Source: Pseudomonadota bacterium
GTDB lineage: Bacteria > Myxococcota_A > UBA9042 > GCA-2863065
Assembly (NCBI GenBank): GCA_947498315.1
Contig: CANMLD010000011.1
Span: 1-46,060, forward strand
DNA: 46,060 bases
Reading direction: 5' to 3'
Made by a program: the position numbers and the translations under genes. Under the pieces are notes generated by a model. That model did no database searches. It saw nothing but the letters and a program-made list of their open reading frames with translations, and was not told the origin of the DNA. The number at the start of each line of letters is the position of its first letter. Within the stretch, counting starts at the first letter, position 1. Positions 9,552-18,422 of this stretch are shown one piece after another.

Positions 9552-11849
9552 ATGTCAGTAGAACAGCGTGTAGCAGGGCAGCCGGACAACGGGCTTCAGA
9601 GCGGAGCGGCGTCGCCGCGTCTTCGGCTAGCGGCGGGTACGCTCGCGAGCGTGACGTTGGCGCTCGCGGCCTTCGCCGTGACGACGGGTGCCAAGGGCTG
9701 CGGCTCGAGCTCGTCTTCGGGCGACGAAGACCCCATCTGCAAGGTGGCCAGCGACTGCGAAGGTCTGCCGCACATCGCGTGTGACGGCACCTGGAGCTGC
9801 GACGAAGGGCAGTGCAACTTCACCTGCGAGCAAACCGATCCCGAGCCGACCAGTTGCACCAGCAACGCGGACTGCGACGAAGGCCTCGTCTGCGAGATCC
9901 CGGCCGCCTGCCCTGCCTGCAAGATGGCCGCACCGTGCGCCTGCGCAGGAGAGTGCAAAAAGCCGGTCGTCGACCCACCGCCCACCGGCTGCCAGAGCGA
10001 CACGGATTGCGCGTTCGGCCAGCAGTGTCTCATTGCGTGCCCGTCCTGCATCCCTGGCGCCGTGTGCCCGCCATGCGACGGCCAGTGCGTGGACGTCGGC
10101 CTCCCCCCGGGCGCGTGTCAGTCCGATGCCGACTGCAAGGATGGCATGGTCTGCGCAGGCGGCTTCAACCCCACGATGCTCATCGCTTGTGAGCCGGACG
10201 CGAACGGGGAGATGAACTGCCCGCCGAAGTACGGGACCTGCACCCACGTCGACCCACCGCCCACCGGCTGCCAGTCGGACGCCGAGTGCAAAGAGGGCTC
10301 CCCGTGCCAGATCATCTGCGCGCCGTGCATGCCCGGTGGGGACTGCCCGCCATGCTTCGGTGAGTGCCTGCCGGTGACGACCACGGCGTGCTGGACTGAC
10401 GCCGACTGCGCCAAGGGCGAGGCGTGCGTCACCGACTCGTGTGACTCGAACGCCGACGCGGCCGGGATCCCCTGCTTCATGGCCGAGGATGGCACCACGA
10501 ATTGCGATGGGTGCGCTGGCACATGTCAAGCGGTGGTGGAGCCCCCAAGCTGTTCGTCGGACCTCGACTGCAAGCCCGGATACTATTGCACCATCGAGAC
10601 CTGCCCCGACGCCCCGTGTTACTTCGATCCCGCCACCGGTACGGAGACCTGCCCGCCCTGCACCGGCAGCTGTACGCCCTACGAGGACACGGTCGGCTGC
10701 GCGAGTGACTCAGAGTGCGCCGAGGGGCAACTCTGCGAGATCATGTGCCCGGTCTGCATCACCTTCCCGTGCCCGTGCATCGGCACCTGCACGGACCCGA
10801 AGCCGGGTTGCGAGTCCGACGCCGAGTGCGCGCCGGGCGAAGCCTGCATCAAGGACGTCTGCCCGCTCGCTCCCTGCGCCTTCGACCCGGCAACGGGTGA
10901 GGCCGTCTGCCCGCCGTGTTACGGCACCTGTCAGGGCACGGAGCCGCCCCCGTATGACTGCCAGGTCGACTCGGACTGCGCGTCCGGGTACTGCGCCATC
11001 GAGCTGTGCACGAAGATCGCCTGTCAGGAGGGTGGTCCTTGCCCCATCTGTCTCGGCTACTGCTCAGAGCCGGAGCCCGCGGGCTGCACGTCCGACGCAG
11101 ATTGCGGCAAGGGTCAAGCCTGCGCCATCGCGTGCCCGGCTTGCTTCGCGCCGGGCGGCTGTGGTCCGTGTATCGGCACTTGCGTGGACGTGGCGCCGTC
11201 GGGGTGCGTCGCCACAGGGTGTTCGGGCCAGATCTGCGCTGCGCAGCCGATGGCCTCGACCTGTGAGTGGAAGCCCGAATACGCCTGCTACGCCTACGCC
11301 AACTGCACTTCCGATTCGGTCGGGCAGTGCGGTTGGCAGAAGACGCCGGAGTTCGTGGCTTGCATGGACAAGCTGAACGGCGTCGGGATGTGCAACGGCG
11401 ACGCGGCCTGCCCGCCCGGGACGGCGTGCATCAATGGCAAGTGCTCCGAGATCCCGCAGCCAACCTGCCAGGTCACGGGCTGCTCTGGAGAAGTCTGCGC
11501 GGCTGAGGAGACGGCCAGCATCTGCATCTGGCAAGAGGAGTTCACCTGCAATGCGTACGCGACCTGCGCTGCAGCAGCGGATGGCGTCTGCGGGTGGCAG
11601 AAGACTCCAGAGTACGTGAAGTGCCTCGAGGCACTGAATCCGCCTTCGAAGACCTGTGTCGTCACGGGCTGCTCGAACCACATCTGCGCCGATAAGCCCA
11701 TGATCACGACCTGCGAGTACAAGCCCGAGTACCAGTGCTTCGCCGCCGCGAAGTGTGGGGTGCAAGCCGACGGGAACTGCGGCTGGCAGAAGACCGACGC
11801 GCTGAGTGCGTGCCTCAAAAATCCGCCGAGCGCGCCCGGGACGCCCTGA
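9552..11849 (+). CDS. Secreted Cys-rich repeat protein with C-terminal eight-Cys clusters
   Basis: The product has 765 residues. An N-terminal hydrophobic segment (about residues 25-45) ends in GAKGCGSSSSSG, which may be a lipoprotein signal. About ten repeats of roughly 50 residues follow, built on C-SD-DC--G--C and CPPC-G-C, comparable to disulfide-rich repeats common in myxobacterial surface proteins. The last 190 residues hold three copies of a different module (TGCSG--CA ... C-W--EY-C ... CGWQKT), each with eight cysteines. It resembles the family NCBI names eight-cysteine-cluster domain. ATG 9552 has a good Shine-Dalgarno (GGAGAGGG). All cysteines would be expected to pair in the periplasm or outside the cell. 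Function unknown; it precedes another lipoprotein gene by 3 nt. Confidence 0.82.
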   Translation: MSVEQRVAGQPDNGLQSGAASPRLRLAAGTLASVTLALAAFAVTTGAKGCGSSSSSGDEDPICKVASDCEGLPHIACDGTWSCDEGQCNFTCEQTDPEPTSCTSNADCDEGLVCEIPAACPACKMAAPCACAGECKKPVVDPPPTGCQSDTDCAFGQQCLIACPSCIPGAVCPPCDGQCVDVGLPPGACQSDADCKDGMVCAGGFNPTMLIACEPDANGEMNCPPKYGTCTHVDPPPTGCQSDAECKEGSPCQIICAPCMPGGDCPPCFGECLPVTTTACWTDADCAKGEACVTDSCDSNADAAGIPCFMAEDGTTNCDGCAGTCQAVVEPPSCSSDLDCKPGYYCTIETCPDAPCYFDPATGTETCPPCTGSCTPYEDTVGCASDSECAEGQLCEIMCPVCITFPCPCIGTCTDPKPGCESDAECAPGEACIKDVCPLAPCAFDPATGEAVCPPCYGTCQGTEPPPYDCQVDSDCASGYCAIELCTKIACQEGGPCPICLGYCSEPEPAGCTSDADCGKGQACAIACPACFAPGGCGPCIGTCVDVAPSGCVATGCSGQICAAQPMASTCEWKPEYACYAYANCTSDSVGQCGWQKTPEFVACMDKLNGVGMCNGDAACPPGTACINGKCSEIPQPTCQVTGCSGEVCAAEETASICIWQEEFTCNAYATCAAAADGVCGWQKTPEYVKCLEALNPPSKTCVVTGCSNHICADKPMITTCEYKPEYQCFAAAKCGVQADGNCGWQKTDALSACLKNPPSAPGTP

Positions 11850-11852
11850 TCC

Positions 11853-13040
11853 ATGCGACGACTCGCCGCGCTTTTGATGGTCGCCCCCCTGGCTTGTCAA
11901 GACGGCGCGGCGGGTCTGTCACCGTCGCTCGGTGGCGGCGACGTCATCGGTGCATCGGGTGACGCGACCGGCGGCAACGCCGACTCTGATGACATCGGCG
12001 GTTCCGACTCCGGTGACGGGGTCGCCGGGTCGGACGTCGACCTAGGCGACTCGGACTCGACTGGCAGCGATGGCGACGCCGTGATGGCGGACGATGTACT
12101 GGAGGCAGAAGACGTTGGAGCGTTCGAGGACGTGACGGCGCCCGATGATGTCGTGAGCTCTACGGACACGGAGCCGAGTGGAGACGTCGGGAGCGAGCCA
12201 GACGTCACCCCGGACGACGTGGCTGTCCTCGAGGACACGCTCCCCGTCGACGACGTCACGCCAGTCGACGACGTCGGCCTTGGCGAGGATACGAACCCGA
12301 GCGAGGATACACCCGTGCTCGAGGACGTGCCGGCGATAGCGGATGTCCCGGACACCAGCTCCGAACCTGACGACACGAGCGCGGCTGACGTCGCGCCACC
12401 GCTCGGGCCCGAGACCGTCTGGTTCCGACTGAACGACATGGACTTCGTAGCGCCGGCGTTGTGCCTGCCGGGGCCGGGGAGCTGCCTGGACATCACAAGC
12501 TTCGCAAACACCTACCTCGGTCCCGTGTTCAGCGACACGGTCGAGCCAACCGACATCGTCCTCTCGTTCACCCAGCCCGAAGGCAGCACGACCGCAGCGG
12601 TGGAGCTGGGCGAAGGCGACTGCGTTCGAACGGGCGAGGTCATCTCGAGCTGTGAGGTCGGCGATACTCCCCCACCCGCGTCCTTTGACGCTACAGTCTC
12701 GACCACGGACGCCTGCCTCGGCGTCGCTGCGCCGTGTTTCGCCACCAACGAGGCGCTCTCCTCGTTGGCGGTGCAAGTCGGGACGTTCCAGATCGGGCTC
12801 TCTAATGCGGAAGTCGCGGGTCGCATCGTCGGAGCCGGCCCGGACCGAACCATCGAGGACGGGCTCCTGAAGGGCTTCCTGCCCGAAAAGATCGCCAAGA
12901 CCTTGACCGTCGACGCTCCGGTCTTCGGGGTCTTGTCCGTCGCTCAGTTGATGGCAAAGGCGCCCCTGATCACCGTGAACACGCAACCCGGTTGGATGGT
13001 CGAGTTCTCGTTCGCCGCCGCCGAAGTCCCCGGACCTTAA
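11853..13040 (+). CDS. Asp/Val-rich-linker lipoprotein of unknown function
   Basis: This 395-residue product has a short lipoprotein signal (MRRLAALLMVAPLAC). About 150 residues of low-complexity acidic sequence follow, dominated by spaced DV/DD pairs such as EDVPAIADVPDTSSEPDD. The C-terminal half (from about ETVWFRLNDMDFVAPALC) looks globular, with four to six cysteines and beta-rich character, but I do not recognise it. The acidic stretch is probably an extended linker that holds the globular part away from the outer membrane. The start is 3 nt after the upstream stop, so the two genes are likely co-transcribed. Confidence 0.8.
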   Translation: MRRLAALLMVAPLACQDGAAGLSPSLGGGDVIGASGDATGGNADSDDIGGSDSGDGVAGSDVDLGDSDSTGSDGDAVMADDVLEAEDVGAFEDVTAPDDVVSSTDTEPSGDVGSEPDVTPDDVAVLEDTLPVDDVTPVDDVGLGEDTNPSEDTPVLEDVPAIADVPDTSSEPDDTSAADVAPPLGPETVWFRLNDMDFVAPALCLPGPGSCLDITSFANTYLGPVFSDTVEPTDIVLSFTQPEGSTTAAVELGEGDCVRTGEVISSCEVGDTPPPASFDATVSTTDACLGVAAPCFATNEALSSLAVQVGTFQIGLSNAEVAGRIVGAGPDRTIEDGLLKGFLPEKIAKTLTVDAPVFGVLSVAQLMAKAPLITVNTQPGWMVEFSFAAAEVPGP

Positions 13041-13065
13041 GGGCCGCAACTCCAAGAGAGCCATT

Positions 13066-13731
13066 ATGACGAACTGGCGAGATACGGAGCGGCACGAGCG
13101 GCTCTGGAAACAGGTCGAGCCGTGCCTCCCACCGGGCGAGATCGCGCACGACGCCCTCCACATCGAGCGTGTCTACCGGTGGGCGCTGAAGCTCGCCCAA
13201 GAACATGGTGTGTCCCGCGAGCTCGCTGGAGCGGCCGCGCTGGTCCACGATCTCGTCCCCATACCGAAAGACTCCGTTGACCGACCGCTCGGGGGCGAGA
13301 AATCGGCGTTGGCGGCGGGCCCGGTCCTCACCGAGGCTGGATATGATCCGGGCGACGTGGCGGCCATCGTGGACGCTGTGCGGACGTCGAGTTGGTCAGC
13401 CGGCCACGCGCCACGGAGCCCGCTTGGCGCGTTGCTCCAGGACGCCGATCGCTTGGACGCCATCGGCGTGATCGGCGCCGCCCGTTGCTTCGCGACGGCC
13501 CAGTACATGTCGAAGCCCGACCGTCCGGGCCGGCTCTACGACCCGACGGACCCCTTCGGCGCGAGCGGCCGGGCTCTCGACGACCGGCGCCAGGCCATCG
13601 ACCACTTCGAACGGAAGCTCTTGAAGCTCGCCGCGTCGATGCACTCCGACCTTGCGAAGCGCGAAGCCGAAAGACGCCAGGCCTCGATGCTCGCGCTTCT
13701 ATCAGCGCTTCGGGACGAGCTGTCGCCCTGA
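13066..13731 (+). CDS. HD-domain phosphohydrolase, YedJ-like
   Basis: A 221-residue cytoplasmic HD-superfamily protein. The metal-binding residues are visible in order: HDALH (first His and following HIER), LVHDLV (the HD pair) and LLQDADRLDAIG (the distal Asp). The spacing, and the tail with DPFGASGRALDDRRQAIDHFERKLLKL, match the YedJ/ YpgQ-type family of nucleotide or phosphoester hydrolases. The substrate cannot be deduced. The start ATG 13066 is 25 nt after the upstream stop. It is unrelated in function to the lipoprotein genes around it. Confidence 0.88.
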   Translation: MTNWRDTERHERLWKQVEPCLPPGEIAHDALHIERVYRWALKLAQEHGVSRELAGAAALVHDLVPIPKDSVDRPLGGEKSALAAGPVLTEAGYDPGDVAAIVDAVRTSSWSAGHAPRSPLGALLQDADRLDAIGVIGAARCFATAQYMSKPDRPGRLYDPTDPFGASGRALDDRRQAIDHFERKLLKLAASMHSDLAKREAERRQASMLALLSALRDELSP

Positions 13732-13894
13732 CGGACATGGCCCTCCACTCCTTGACGCCTTTGGACGAGCTCGTGGGGAGATGAGCGAATCGCAGCGCCT
13801 CCGAGTCCATGAACAGCACATTCGGTTTGCCACCATCGCCCCCGGCTGGCACAACCCACTCGCCGGCGCCAAACGTGCGCCTCCTGGAGTCATC

Positions 13895-14707
13895 ATGCGA
13901 ACCTCTTTACTCGCCCTCGCCATCCCGGCCGTCTTCGCTCTCGGTTGTCAGAAATCCACGCCGACCCCGGCTGCTGCGCCTGCTGCGGCGGCCGTCAAGC
14001 CGGCAGAAGCGCCCGCTGCGCCTGCGCCACAGGCCGCTCAGCCCGAAGCACCGACCGGCGCCACGGCCGGAGCTATCGTCGCTGCGCCTGCCGCTGAAGC
14101 AGCGCCCGTCGCTCCTGCGGAAGGGGCGACTATCGCCGCCGCGGACGGCGCGCAAGACGGCGACGCCCCGAAGGCAAAGGGCTGCGGCGGGTGTGGCGGC
14201 GCCTGCGGCGGCGCAGCCAAAGCCGAAGACAAGGCGGCGGCACCGACGGCGTGCACAGGCGAGCCCGGCGTCGGCGTCGCGGCCCCGGAAGGCGTTGCGG
14301 CCCCCGCAGCGGCAACCGCGGCTCACTTCGGTGAGGCCTTCACGCTGACCGATTCGGTTGCGGTCGACGACGTGATGAGCCGCCCTGACGACTTCAGTGG
14401 CAAGACCATCCGCGTGGCAGCGAACATCACCAAGGTCTGCAAGAAGAAGGGCTGCTGGTTCGTCGTGGCCGGCGAGAAGGCCGATGGCGCCTATATCCGC
14501 GTCACCATGAAGGATTACGGCTTCTTCGTCCCCCTCGACGCCGACGGGCGCAAAGCCGTGGTCGAGGGCGTCTTCACGAAGGTCGACGTCCCCGAGGCCG
14601 CACGTAAGCACCTCGCTGAAGACGGCAAGGAAGACCCGACCAAGGTACAGGGCTCGGCCGTCGAGCTGACCCTAGTGGCCACGGCCATCGACATCACGAC
14701 GCCCTGA
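13895..14707 (+). CDS. DUF4920-domain lipoprotein with Ala/Pro linker and Cys-Gly cluster
   Basis: The 270-residue protein starts with a lipoprotein signal (MRTSLLALAIPAVFALGC). An Ala/Pro-rich linker of about 90 residues follows, then a short Cys/Gly cluster (KGCGGCGGACGG). The C-terminal domain from about residue 145 (FGEAFTLTDSVAVDDVMSR) has the DUF4920 pattern, including CKKKGCWFVV and the conserved F-VPLDADGRKAVVEG segment. DUF4920 proteins are small periplasmic domains of unsettled role; paired cysteines suggest metal binding or redox activity (inference). The ORF track extends 81 codons upstream, but ATG 13895 starts the signal peptide, so the preceding 160 bp is taken as non-coding. 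Confidence 0.85.
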   Translation: MRTSLLALAIPAVFALGCQKSTPTPAAAPAAAAVKPAEAPAAPAPQAAQPEAPTGATAGAIVAAPAAEAAPVAPAEGATIAAADGAQDGDAPKAKGCGGCGGACGGAAKAEDKAAAPTACTGEPGVGVAAPEGVAAPAAATAAHFGEAFTLTDSVAVDDVMSRPDDFSGKTIRVAANITKVCKKKGCWFVVAGEKADGAYIRVTMKDYGFFVPLDADGRKAVVEGVFTKVDVPEAARKHLAEDGKEDPTKVQGSAVELTLVATAIDITTP

Positions 14708-14715
14708 CCCTCGAG

Positions 14716-15531
14716 GTGGGAAGCGCGCGCCACGCCGGGCCCGACTCCGAGAGACTCGACCGTCTCATCGCTCACGGGCTCGGCTGGACGCGCTCTGCTG
14801 CTCAAAAGGCCATTCGCCGTTGCCGGGTGACCATTGACGACGTGTGGGTGCGCGATCCCGCGACCAAAGTGGCTCCGAAGGCTCAGGTCAAGGTCGAAGA
14901 CCGGGTCGTGCCTCGTCTCGACCGCACCGTGCTCATGATGAACAAGCAGGCCGGCTCGGTGTCGGCGAACGTAGACGCGTCAGAGCGGACGGTGATGGAG
15001 GACCTCCCCGAGCCGCTTCGGCGTGACGACCTGCGAATCGTGGGCCGCCTCGACAAGGACACGACAGGGCTCCTGCTCCTCACCAACGATGGCGACCTGC
15101 TCCATCGCTTGACGCACCCACGTCACGGCATCGAGAAGACGTACGGGCTCACTTTTGAGGGGACGCTCGATGGGGATTCGGCGGCCCGCTTCGAGGCTGG
15201 CTTGACTCTCGATGACGGCACGCAGTGCGCCCCCGCCCATATCACGTTCACCGGCCCGGACGCCGCCGAAGTGCTCGTGCATGAAGGGAAATACCATCAG
15301 GTGAAGCGCATGATCGCCGCCATTGGTGGGCGCGTCATCACACTCGAACGAACGCGGATGGGACCGCTAGTCCTCGACGCCGACCTTCAGCGTGGACAGA
15401 CCCGTCCACTGACGGAGGGCGAGATCGAGGCGTTGGACCAAGCTGTAAGCCCGAGCGCCGGCGTCGCCGGCAGCAGCCCGGGACATCGAGTCAGTCATGA
15501 GCGGCGGCTAGAGGACGGAGAGCAACCGTAG
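14716..15531 (+). CDS. Pseudouridine synthase, RsuA/RluB/E/F family
   Basis: An rRNA-modifying enzyme that isomerises a specific uridine. An N-terminal S4 RNA-binding domain (ERLDRLIAHGLGWTRSAAQK, about residues 12-60) is followed by the catalytic domain with the family motif GRLDKDTTGLLLLTNDGDL, whose Asp is the nucleophile. It also has HEGKYHQVKRMIAAIGG, which supports RsuA-like (16S U516) over the RluA branch, but RluE or RluB type cannot be excluded. The start is GTG 14716, 8 nt after the DUF4920 gene. The last 24 nt overlap the tail of the convergent small gene. Confidence 0.9.
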   Translation: MGSARHAGPDSERLDRLIAHGLGWTRSAAQKAIRRCRVTIDDVWVRDPATKVAPKAQVKVEDRVVPRLDRTVLMMNKQAGSVSANVDASERTVMEDLPEPLRRDDLRIVGRLDKDTTGLLLLTNDGDLLHRLTHPRHGIEKTYGLTFEGTLDGDSAARFEAGLTLDDGTQCAPAHITFTGPDAAEVLVHEGKYHQVKRMIAAIGGRVITLERTRMGPLVLDADLQRGQTRPLTEGEIEALDQAVSPSAGVAGSSPGHRVSHERRLEDGEQP

Positions 15532-15891
15532 ATTGAACCCGATGCCCATCTTCACGATCAGCGGGGAGCCCGCGTTGTCGAGCAGCGTCATCGAGTAGCC
15601 CTTGGCCTTGCCGGCGACGACGAAGACGGGGACCGAGCCGAGGTCGCCGTAGTTGGAGTCTACGGGGACCGGCATGAAACCGCCGTCGTCCGCGTCGATG
15701 AAGGTCGCGCTCTCTTTGCCGAGCCCGAGCGTGACGGCCTTCAGCTCCTGCCGTGTGGCGCTCGAGACGAAGACCGAGGTCTCATCGGTCAACTTGCTCT
15801 CGCCACTACCGAAGTAGTTTAGGAGCTTGGTCGCCGAGTCCTTGGCTGCCTTGGGGACGATTACCCGACCCTGTGTGCCATCGCTATGCAC
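15508..15891 (-). CDS. Small protein of unknown function
   Basis: A 127-residue product with no recognised family. It reads like real protein rather than a shadow: alternating hydrophobic segments (ETSVFVSSATRQELKAVTLG, SVPVFVVAGKAKGYSMTLLD), few Arg/Pro and no low-complexity runs. It has no signal peptide or membrane segment. The start is GTG 15891. The frame stays open for about 20 more codons upstream without a better start, so the N-terminus is uncertain. It lies about 120 bp downstream of the aminotransferase on the same strand and overlaps the rsuA-like gene tail to tail by 24 nt. Confidence 0.6.
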   Translation of the reverse strand: MHSDGTQGRVIVPKAAKDSATKLLNYFGSGESKLTDETSVFVSSATRQELKAVTLGLGKESATFIDADDGGFMPVPVDSNYGDLGSVPVFVVAGKAKGYSMTLLDNAGSPLIVKMGIGFNLRLLSVL

Positions 15892-16011
15892 CTGATCATC
15901 AAAAGAGGCGACGTCATGCGACGCGCGGGGGTGCTAGGAGCTGCTCATCGCATACGCGCTCTTCCGCGAGACCGCCGGGCCAAGGAAGTTCCCGGTTCGA
16001 CGAAAGCCACC

Positions 16012-17220
16012 TCAGCGACGACGCCCCGGATAGACCTCGAGACCTTCACCGAGGAGGCGCATCGACAGCGCGAGGTCAGCCGTGTTGAGCACGTAAGCGA
16101 TGCGCACTTCGTCGGCGCCGCGACCAGGCTCGGCATAGAAGCCCGCGCCAGGTGCGACCATGACGGTCTGGCCGCCACTCGAGAACGACTCGAGCATGAA
16201 GCGGACGAACGTGTCTCCGTCGTCGATGGGCAGGCGCGCCATCTGGTAGAAAGCCCCCTCCGGTCGGTGCGCCAGCACCCCGGGGATCGCCTTCAGTCCC
16301 TCGAATACGGTGTCGCGGCGACGTCGATACTCATCCCGAGCCACGTCGAAGAAGTCGGGGGCCAGCGATGTAGCCCGAGCCCCGACCACCTGCGCCAAGG
16401 CGGGCGGCGATAGCCGTGCTTGAGCGAACTTCATGGACGATGCCATGACCCCACTGTGCCGCGACACGAGGCAGCCGATACGTGCGCCGCACAGCGAGTA
16501 GCGCTTCGAGAGCGAGTCCACGACGACGGCGCGATCACCAAGCGCTGGGTATGCCAGCACGCTCTGCGGTAAGGCGCCTTCGTAGACGAACTCACGGTAG
16601 ACCTCATCGGCGATGAGGAAGAGGTCGCGGCGCGCACAGAGGTCGACGACCGACTGCATCTCGGCGTCCGTGTACACGGCGCCGGTTGGGTTCGATGGGT
16701 TGCAGATGAGGACCGCCCGAGTCTTCGGCCCGATCCACGCGTCAAGGTCTTCAGGCAGATGGTAGCCCGTCTCGACCGCCGTTGGGATGGGCCTCACCAC
16801 GATGCCGAGGAGCTGCGCATAACCGATGTAGTTCGCGTACATCGGGTCTGGGATGGCGATCTCGTCGCCCGGGTCTAGGCACGCCGCGAGGGCAAAGAAC
16901 ACCGCCTCACTGCCGCCGGTTGTGACGATGAGGTCGGACGGCGCGAGCTCGTGGCCGAGGCGACGATAGTAGGCGAAGAGCGCCTCCCGGAAGGGCGCGT
17001 CGCCCCCCGACGGACCATAGGCGATGACGGTGTCGTGGTAGTCCGTGAGCGCCGCGCGCATCACGGCCGGCGTCTCGATGTCGGGCTGTCCAATGTTCAG
17101 GTGGAGGACGTTCACGCCGCGCGCGCGCGCCGCGTCGGCATACGGAACGAGCTTTCGAATGGGGGAAGAAGGCGAATCGAGGCCACGGCGTGAGGGAGCA
17201 GGCATGGCTGGAGCGTGCAT
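16012..17220 (-). CDS. PLP-dependent class I/II aminotransferase
   Basis: A fold-type-I aminotransferase of about 400 residues. Visible landmarks are LHLNIGQPDIETP at the N-terminus, YGPSGGDAPFREAL, TTGGSEAVFFAL (PLP phosphate region), CNPSNPTGAVY (pyridoxal ring/carboxylate binding), IADEVYREFVY and the PLP-lysine segment DSLSKRYSLCGARIG. A C-terminal Arg in DEVRIAYVLN is the usual carboxylate contact. The amino-acid substrate (aspartate, tyrosine, alanine or other) cannot be fixed. ATG 17220 and ATG 17205 are both possible starts; the ORF start at 17304 overlaps the divergent gene and is unlikely. Confidence 0.92.
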   Translation of the reverse strand: MHAPAMPAPSRRGLDSPSSPIRKLVPYADAARARGVNVLHLNIGQPDIETPAVMRAALTDYHDTVIAYGPSGGDAPFREALFAYYRRLGHELAPSDLIVTTGGSEAVFFALAACLDPGDEIAIPDPMYANYIGYAQLLGIVVRPIPTAVETGYHLPEDLDAWIGPKTRAVLICNPSNPTGAVYTDAEMQSVVDLCARRDLFLIADEVYREFVYEGALPQSVLAYPALGDRAVVVDSLSKRYSLCGARIGCLVSRHSGVMASSMKFAQARLSPPALAQVVGARATSLAPDFFDVARDEYRRRRDTVFEGLKAIPGVLAHRPEGAFYQMARLPIDDGDTFVRFMLESFSSGGQTVMVAPGAGFYAEPGRGADEVRIAYVLNTADLALSMRLLGEGLEVYPGRRR

Positions 17221-17302
17221 TCCCCGTCGGCCGAGGTCAACTACGCCGCCGCCACTTCTCTCTGTCCTTGAATACCGTGCTGTGGGTCGGTAGCGTGCCG
17301 CC

Positions 17303-18412
17303 ATGCGAACGCGTCACCACCTCCGCTCCTCCTCTCCCCTGATCGCCGCGGTCGCCGCGTTTTGCCTTAGCGCAGCTGCCTGCTCGGCGGAGGGCGGCAA
17401 AGGCAAGTCCGACGCCAACGGCGGCGTGGACGGCGACACGTCGATGAGCGCCGACGGCGTAGCGACCGAGATCGCGGATGGGCCCGATGTGGCCGATGAG
17501 CAGGGCATCGCTGCAGAGCCCGACGTCGCTCTAGAGCCTGACGTCGCAGGCCCGCCTGACGTGGCGGAAGTGCCGGATGTGCCCGTGGTTCCGGACGTCC
17601 CGCCAGTCCCCGACACCGCCGTGGAGCCCGAGCTCGCTGATGAAGACGGCGACCAGGTCCCGGACGTTGCCGACCTGTTCCCGAAGGATCCGAACCTGCC
17701 GGGCACCGTCATCCCGGGTAAGGTCTACGCGCACACGATGAACGAGCTCTACTCCATGGACGTGAAGACCTACAAGGTCACGCTGGTGGCAAAGTTCAGT
17801 TGGCCCGATCCCTTTGCTGTGTTCAACACGCTCACCGACATCGCCATCGATCGCTACGGCGTCCTCTATGGCGTGGGCAAGTCGGTCATCCACGTGTGCC
17901 ACCCGACGACGGCGAAGTGCACCGAAGTCGGCGAGCTCCCCGAGAACTTCAACGCCATGTCGTTCGTGCCGGCAGGAGTCCTCGACGTCGACAAGGACGT
18001 CCTCGTCGGCGTCGGCAGCGGAGGGACCTGGTATCGCCTCGATCTGATTCAGGGTTCTTTCGTCCCGACTGCGCTCGGTGAGTACGGCGACCCCTACACG
18101 TCGAGCGGCGACGTCTACTCGATCGCCGGCATCGGGACCTTCGCGTCCGTGAACAAGTCGGGTGACACCAGCGACTGGCTGGTGGAGGTCGACCCGGCAA
18201 CGGGCGCGGTCATCAAGGAGGTCGCGCGCCTCGAAGGCTACAGCTCGGTCTTCGGCATCGCCGGCTGGACCGACCGGGCCTTCGGGTTCGACGACGGCGG
18301 CGCCATCATCGTCGTGGACGTGAAGACCGGCGTGGTCGTCAAGGAGCTGCAGAACACGGGCAAAGGCTGGTGGGGCGCGGGCGTCCCGACGGTGGTCCCG
18401 AAGGACCAATGA
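17303..18412 (+). CDS. Lipoprotein with Asp/Pro linker, TSP3-like motif and putative propeller
   Basis: The 369-residue product has a signal ending in a cysteine (FCLSAAACSAEGG). An acidic linker made of repeated PDV units follows (EPDVALEPDVAGPPDVAEV), then a thrombospondin type 3-like calcium motif (DEDGDQVPDVADLFPKDP). The remaining 230 residues contain repeats such as LYSMDVKTYKVTLVAKF and GVLYGVGKSVIHVCH, which look like the blades of a beta-propeller. I recognise no specific family. It starts divergently from the aminotransferase and converges on the FAD oxidoreductase with a 10-nt gap. Confidence 0.82.
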   Translation: MRTRHHLRSSSPLIAAVAAFCLSAAACSAEGGKGKSDANGGVDGDTSMSADGVATEIADGPDVADEQGIAAEPDVALEPDVAGPPDVAEVPDVPVVPDVPPVPDTAVEPELADEDGDQVPDVADLFPKDPNLPGTVIPGKVYAHTMNELYSMDVKTYKVTLVAKFSWPDPFAVFNTLTDIAIDRYGVLYGVGKSVIHVCHPTTAKCTEVGELPENFNAMSFVPAGVLDVDKDVLVGVGSGGTWYRLDLIQGSFVPTALGEYGDPYTSSGDVYSIAGIGTFASVNKSGDTSDWLVEVDPATGAVIKEVARLEGYSSVFGIAGWTDRAFGFDDGGAIIVVDVKTGVVVKELQNTGKGWWGAGVPTVVPKDQ

Positions 18413-18422
18413 CACTAGTTCG

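Noticed and set aside
9627-11900. Long minus-strand ORFs opposite the Cys-rich protein gene
   Set aside because: Ala/Arg/Gly-rich shadow translations; the plus strand has consistent cysteine repeats and a ribosome-binding site.
9372-17276. Shared 12-mer gtccttgaatac before two lipoprotein genes (minus near 9377, plus near 17265)
   Set aside because: Matches of this length between two sites are expected by chance in 46 kb and the second site lacks a matching -35 element.
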